Positions 11,401 through 12,526 of a stretch of DNA of 12,526 bases are shown piece by piece. The number at the start of each line of letters is the position of its first letter. Position 1 is the stretch's first letter. Both the position numbers and the translations under genes were made by a program. This stretch comes from Phoronis pallida. Taxonomy: Eukaryota > Phoronida > Phoronidae. The stretch is taken from contig JAOXYC010186245.1 of the NCBI GenBank assembly GCA_028565715.1, positions 1 through 12,526 on the forward strand, given 5' to 3'. The notes below the pieces were generated by a model, which did not search any database, was not told the origin of the DNA, and was given only the letters and a program-made list of their open reading frames with translations.

Positions 11401-12526
11401 GTACAATGTTCCAAACTTTTTTGACAAATTATGAAGCATTAAATAATCCTTTCTTTGTTGCTTAATTACTAAAACCCAGGATTTAAAAAAGAGAACAATG
11501 AACATTCTTTCGATACTCGTTATTTCAGGGAAAATATGTTTATATTTTCTAAAAACATTTTGTCTGTCACTCCTTTTTACAGGGTGTGAAAGCAGTTGTG
11601 ACATATTCCATCCACAGTACTCTACACTCAATAGGTGGCATACAAGTATTATTCCCACTCTTCAGTCAACTTGACTGTGTTCAGGAGGAGTGTTCTAAGA
11701 CAGAGGAACTCGTTGATTTCTCAGTTTGGTGAGTGCATTATGGGTATCTGTTGATTATTTGATTTTGGCCATTCTTCTTGACCCGTTGTGGAGGTTTGTA
11801 TTGTTGTTTGAAGAAGAGCTGAAAGCGAGTGCAGTTGAACTATGTTACAATTAGTTGAATATGATAGTATGTTATATATTTCTATGGATAAAGTTCATTA
11901 TTGAAATATCCCTGTACTTTGATTTTGCTACTAACACTAAACAATATATCAACAGTCAATTTGAAAAAAATTCTTGAGTTGATAAACAATATTATTTCTT
12001 AATTTCAGCACAAATCTAATGACTCTGATCTGTGACCTGTTGGAGAACTCAGTAACTATACAACAACAGTTCATACAGAATAAAGGTTTCCTCGTCATAA
12101 GTAACATGCTAGAAAAGGTAGGTTTACTAGAGATGGTAAGTTTCCAATTCGCTTTTTTATCAAATTTAGTTTTCAACTAATCTACACTATTTGGTTAAAA
12201 TTCAAACTGCAGTTATGAATATGTGCTAACTGCTGGTGGATATTTCAATAAATTCAAAGTATGCAGAATATTTTTTTCTCATCCACGGGGAGTCAAACAC
12301 GCAACCTTACATTAGTATCATAAGTATGTTCTGACAAAATGTATGTTTAGGTGTAATATTTGAAATAAAGCCTCAAACTGAAAGATGACCCTTGTCAATT
12401 ATAAAGGGATCTGTAAACAAATGCAGTCTGAGTAAGATATCAATGTTCTATTATTCTAGTCATCAAGCAAGCACCTGACAGAAGGCGTTCTCAACTGTTT
12501 TCTACGGCTGACAAAATATCTGATTG
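5359..12526 (+). CDS. NBEA: Neurobeachin/LRBA-like BEACH scaffold protein, partial, 13 exons
   Basis: Joined exons: 5359-5463, 6452-6578, 7025-7125, 8254-8349, 8688-8809, 9163-9289, 9718-9837, 10214-10360, 10801-10857, 11190-11330, 11583-11728, 12009-12117, 12460-12526 (1465 nt, 488 codons plus 1 base, no stop). Seen: every intron is GT-AG and reading phase carries across each junction. Numbering from the first visible codon, residues 1-143 are helical with LVGGEFDLE and [20 protein letters not shown]. Residues 144-334 form a laminin G/ConA-like domain with [23 protein letters not shown] and DKCFIGSS. From 335 come [14 protein letters not shown] and [13 protein letters not shown]. Known: neurobeachin and LRBA are very large (about 2,900-residue) cytoplasmic, membrane-associated scaffolds in vesicle trafficking and receptor sorting; neurobeachin also binds PKA RII. 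This part is roughly their residues 80-570. The C-terminal PH-BEACH-WD40 is outside. NBEA versus LRBA is not resolved, as both share these motifs. Confidence 0.93.
5464..6451 (+). other. Intron 1 (988 bp)
   Basis: AT-rich intron with gtatac donor and a ttcttctag acceptor. It contains only a small perfect 8-bp inverted repeat (6115-6122 with 6129-6136) and short T and A runs. I see no exon-like reading frame. Confidence 0.8.
6452..6578 (+). CDS. NBEA: Neurobeachin-like exon 2
   Basis: 127 nt, entering in phase 0 and leaving with one base (g) of an Asp codon completed in the next exon. It codes for residues 36-77, with [14 protein letters not shown] and [10 protein letters not shown], which match the armadillo-like N-terminal region of NBEA/LRBA. 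The donor gttggt is weak, but the frame and the family match across the junction ([10 protein letters not shown]) fix it. Confidence 0.93.
6579..7024 (+). other. Intron 2 (446 bp) with a GC-richer segment
   Basis: The intron ends with a tttcag acceptor. Its middle (about 6660-6930) is less AT-rich than the rest and holds the 8-mer tgtccaac twice, 16 bases apart (6812-6819 and 6828-6835). It also holds a 6-bp hairpin (6843-6848 with 6854-6859) and the palindrome gcgatcgc at about 6894. The minus strand is open for 119 codons here (6609-6968), but the translation resembles nothing I know. A degraded repeat copy is the likeliest explanation. Confidence 0.55.
7025..7125 (+). CDS. NBEA: Neurobeachin-like exon 3
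   Basis: 101 nt. The first two bases complete Asp78, then 33 codons follow. [20 protein letters not shown] is a near-invariant block of NBEA and LRBA, so the assignment is firm. The exon leaves in phase 0 at a consensus gtgagt donor after GRW. Confidence 0.95.
7126..8253 (+). other. Intron 3 (1128 bp), nothing distinct
   Basis: Longest intron between two recognised exons, from gtgagt to tatttcag. It is AT-rich with long T and A runs. A 75-codon open frame at 7783-8010 is low-complexity, rich in Phe, Ser and Lys from T-rich DNA, and shows no domain, so it is not a gene. The 9-mer ttccaattg occurs twice within about 8180-8215. Confidence 0.75.
8254..8349 (+). CDS. NBEA: Neurobeachin-like exon 4
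   Basis: 32 codons, phase 0 at both ends, with acceptor tatttcag and donor gtgagt. It codes for residues 112-143, including [19 protein letters not shown] and then FFSFPG. In the family the MPxRxGPDxFFxFPG stretch is the last helical segment before the laminin G-like domain. Frame would survive skipping. Confidence 0.94.
8350..8687 (+). other. Intron 4 (338 bp), holds a long hairpin
   Basis: From gtgagt to tttccag. The only structure I see is the inverted repeat at 8507-8575, listed separately. Confidence 0.8.
8507..8575. repeat. Inverted repeat with a perfect 17-bp core
   Basis: Bases 8524-8540 are perfectly complementary to 8544-8560 around a 3-base loop (tgt). Outside this core the pairing continues imperfectly, with ttgtcaaact at 8507-8516 opposite agtttcacaa at 8566-8575. 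It is a hairpin of about 70 bases. It could be the remains of a palindromic non-autonomous DNA transposon or a fold-back sequence. No target-site duplication was identified. Confidence 0.7.
8688..8809 (+). CDS. NBEA: Neurobeachin-like exon 5, start of laminin G-like domain
   Basis: 122 nt, phase 0 in and two bases (tg of Cys184) out, with a consensus gtaagt donor. It codes for residues 144-183: [20 protein letters not shown], then WFRLDP, then EKPYIY. In NBEA/LRBA the ALPPI..WPYQNGFT..TWFRMDP segment opens the ConA/LamG-like beta-sandwich. Skipping this exon would shift the frame. It lies between two intronic hairpins. Confidence 0.95.
8810..9162 (+). other. Intron 5 (353 bp), holds a hairpin near its donor
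   Basis: From gtaagt to ttctttgtag. The 72-base fold-back at 8849-8920 starts about 40 bases after the donor and is listed separately. The rest is AT-rich without other features. Confidence 0.8.
8849..8920. repeat. 72-base fold-back with 35-bp arms
   Basis: Arms 8849-8883 and 8886-8920 match as inverted copies at 30 of 35 positions around a 2-base centre. All five differences are transitions, so as + strand RNA two would be G-U pairs and three A-C mismatches. The outer ends carry gctgctcagtg and its complement. This looks like a mildly decayed MITE or fold-back copy. An RNA hairpin role is possible, but the very short terminal loop is unlike a typical pre-microRNA. Confidence 0.78.
9163..9289 (+). 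CDS. NBEA: Neurobeachin-like exon 6, laminin G-like domain
   Basis: 127 nt. The first base completes Cys184, then 42 codons lead to a gtgagt donor in phase 0. It codes for [16 protein letters not shown] and VNFEFQPRK, matching the CFRTSKGVGYSAHFVGN and DFQPRK strands of the family. The middle ([16 protein letters not shown]) is more divergent than these anchors. Confidence 0.95.
9290..9717 (+). other. Intron 6 (428 bp), nothing distinct
   Basis: From gtgagt to tttccag. AT-rich. A 72-codon minus-strand open frame at 9372-9590 has no recognisable domain. No repeat or site stands out. Confidence 0.8.
9718..9837 (+). CDS. NBEA: Neurobeachin-like exon 7, laminin G-like domain
   Basis: 40 codons, phase 0 at both ends, donor gtatgt. 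It codes for residues 227-266 with [13 protein letters not shown] and [13 protein letters not shown]. This is the beta-strand pair that reads KWYxxxxVHIYNRWxxSEIRCYVNG in NBEA. The segment after it ([12 protein letters not shown]) has diverged. Confidence 0.95.
9838..10213 (+). other. Intron 7 (376 bp), nothing distinct
   Basis: From gtatgt to ttccattgtag. AT-rich. Minus-strand open frames that overlap exon 7 and this intron (9707-9949 and 9733-10026) are antisense shadows. Confidence 0.8.
10214..10360 (+). CDS. NBEA: Neurobeachin-like exon 8, laminin G-like domain
   Basis: 49 codons, phase 0 at both ends, donor gtgagt. It codes for residues 267-315: FDKCFIGSS, then [15 protein letters not shown] and LGPAYK. 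These match the DKCFLGSS, FCGQ, VYVFSEAL and LGPGYK landmarks that close the LamG-like domain in NBEA and LRBA. Confidence 0.96.
10361..10800 (+). other. Intron 8 (440 bp) with a GC-richer segment
   Basis: From gtgagt to tgttttttag. About 10,590-10,715 is less AT-rich than the surroundings and includes several gggtcc/ggacc words. A 73-codon + strand open frame (10513-10734) crosses it, but its translation shows no domain. It is probably a repeat remnant. Confidence 0.5.
10801..10857 (+). CDS. NBEA: Neurobeachin-like exon 9 (57-nt small exon)
   Basis: 19 codons ([19 protein letters not shown]), phase 0 at both ends, donor gtaacc. It joins LGPAYK to LVYDGKL, matching the family pattern YKSxFxFxxES...HHKxxLYDGKL in both order and length. 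As a short symmetric exon it could be skipped without a frameshift. There is no evidence that it is. Confidence 0.92.
10858..11189 (+). other. Intron 9 (332 bp), holds a tRNA-like sequence
   Basis: From gtaacc to tcgttccag. It carries the degraded tRNA-derived segment at 11007-11074, listed separately. Confidence 0.8.
11007..11074 (+). repeat. tRNA-derived SINE head or tRNA relic
   Basis: The segment starts gcctggatagttcagttgg. Bases 11014-11025 match the pol III A box (TRGCNNAGYNGG) at 11 of 12 positions. A D-stem gttc/gaac (11016-11019 with 11028-11031) still pairs. B-box-like words are at 11049-11059 (ggttggattct) and, alternatively, 11061-11074. No 3' strand complementary to the acceptor gcctgga is present and the anticodon arm does not fold cleanly, so this is not a working tRNA gene. 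The 3' limit is uncertain and no poly-A tail is seen. Confidence 0.6.
11190..11330 (+). CDS. NBEA: Neurobeachin-like exon 10
   Basis: 47 codons, phase 0 at both ends, donor gtttgt. It codes for residues 335-381 with [21 protein letters not shown] and [11 protein letters not shown]. These match the family's LYDGKLxSxIAFTYN, LCLESSPKxN and FVHSPHALMLQ. It links the LamG-like domain to the following solenoid. Confidence 0.95.
11583..11728 (+). CDS. NBEA: Neurobeachin-like exon 11
   Basis: 146 nt, phase 0 in and two bases (tg of Cys430) out, donor gtgagt. It codes for [20 protein letters not shown], then [11 protein letters not shown], the strongest conserved block after the LamG-like domain. 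The end ([18 protein letters not shown]) is an acidic linker with two Cys that differs from the vertebrate linker. Confidence 0.96.
12009..12117 (+). CDS. NBEA: Neurobeachin-like exon 12
   Basis: 109 nt. The first base completes Cys430, then 36 codons ([29 protein letters not shown]) match the LLxFLxELLKSSV..GGKGFLVIGYLLEK helices of the family. The donor used here is gtaggt at 12118. A second donor at 12136 would add six codons (VGLLEM) in the same phase. The shorter form is preferred because vertebrate proteins run LLEKSS without an insert. Confidence 0.92.
12118..12459 (+). other. Intron 12 (342 bp)
   Basis: From gtaggt (or gtaagt at 12136) to ttattctag. It contains a possible SINE tail at about 12271-12335 on the minus strand, and otherwise AT-rich sequence. 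Confidence 0.75.
12271..12335 (-). repeat. Possible tRNA-derived SINE 3' fragment
   Basis: Read on the minus strand, the segment has ggttgcgtgtttgactcccc, where GTTTGACTC differs from the pol III B-box core (GWTCRANNC) at one position. It is followed after about 10 bases by a run of seven A. No A box was found on its 5' side. The call rests on this short similarity and is weak. Confidence 0.25.
12460..12526 (+). CDS. NBEA: Neurobeachin-like exon 13, cut by window end
   Basis: 22 codons plus one base after a ttattctag acceptor. [20 protein letters not shown] matches the SSxVHITxxVLxQFLxFAKYL helix of NBEA/LRBA. The exon is truncated by the end of the window, so its donor is not seen. Confidence 0.92.

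Noticed and set aside
11521-11582. Alternative acceptor for exon 11 (ttatttcag ending at 11528)
   Set aside because: Reading on from exon 10 at this site meets an in-frame taa within 8 codons, and the family match starts at 11583. It is a decoy site.
1-12526. Bacterial-type systems (operon, CRISPR array, phage or toxin-antitoxin genes)
   Set aside because: The coding sequence is split by spliceosomal introns and no bacterial-style reading frames or spaced repeats are present.

Overview
The window is eukaryotic, AT-rich genomic DNA. Its one clear protein-coding gene is split into many short exons by GT-AG introns of about 250 to 1130 bases. The gene, on the + strand, is a neurobeachin/LRBA-type BEACH-domain scaffold gene. 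Thirteen consecutive exons between 5359 and 12526 join without a frame break into 488 complete codons plus one base. They cover the N-terminal armadillo-like region, the concanavalin A/laminin G-like domain and the start of the alpha-solenoid behind it. The 5' coding exon(s) lie before the window or were not recognised. The C-terminal DUF1088, PH, BEACH and WD40 parts lie beyond it.

Intron density, composition and a clear but diverged match to animal neurobeachin point to an animal, probably a non-vertebrate (inference). The species, and whether the gene is NBEA-like, LRBA-like or a single pre-duplication copy, cannot be settled from the window.

Layout: 1-5358 has no recognisable exon of this gene and is probably 5' intron. 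It holds a short minus-strand reading frame with a histidine-phosphatase-like RHGE motif (573-656), a visibly GC-richer block (about 2520-3330), small palindromes, and a probable 180-bp TA-flanked inverted-repeat element (4420-4599). Exons 1-4 (5359-8349) code for the helical N-terminal part. Exons 5-9 (8688-10857) code for the laminin G-like domain. Exons 10-13 (11190-12526) code for the start of the following solenoid. Notable intronic items are two strong hairpins on either side of exon 5, a degraded tRNA-derived sequence in intron 9, and a second donor 18 bases past the exon 12 donor that would add six residues in frame.

No operon, CRISPR array, functional RNA gene, promoter of the main gene or intact mobile element was found, and nothing amounts to a clear new biological system. 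Exon calls rest on translation, splice signals and remembered family conservation. Repeat calls rest on pairing seen by eye.
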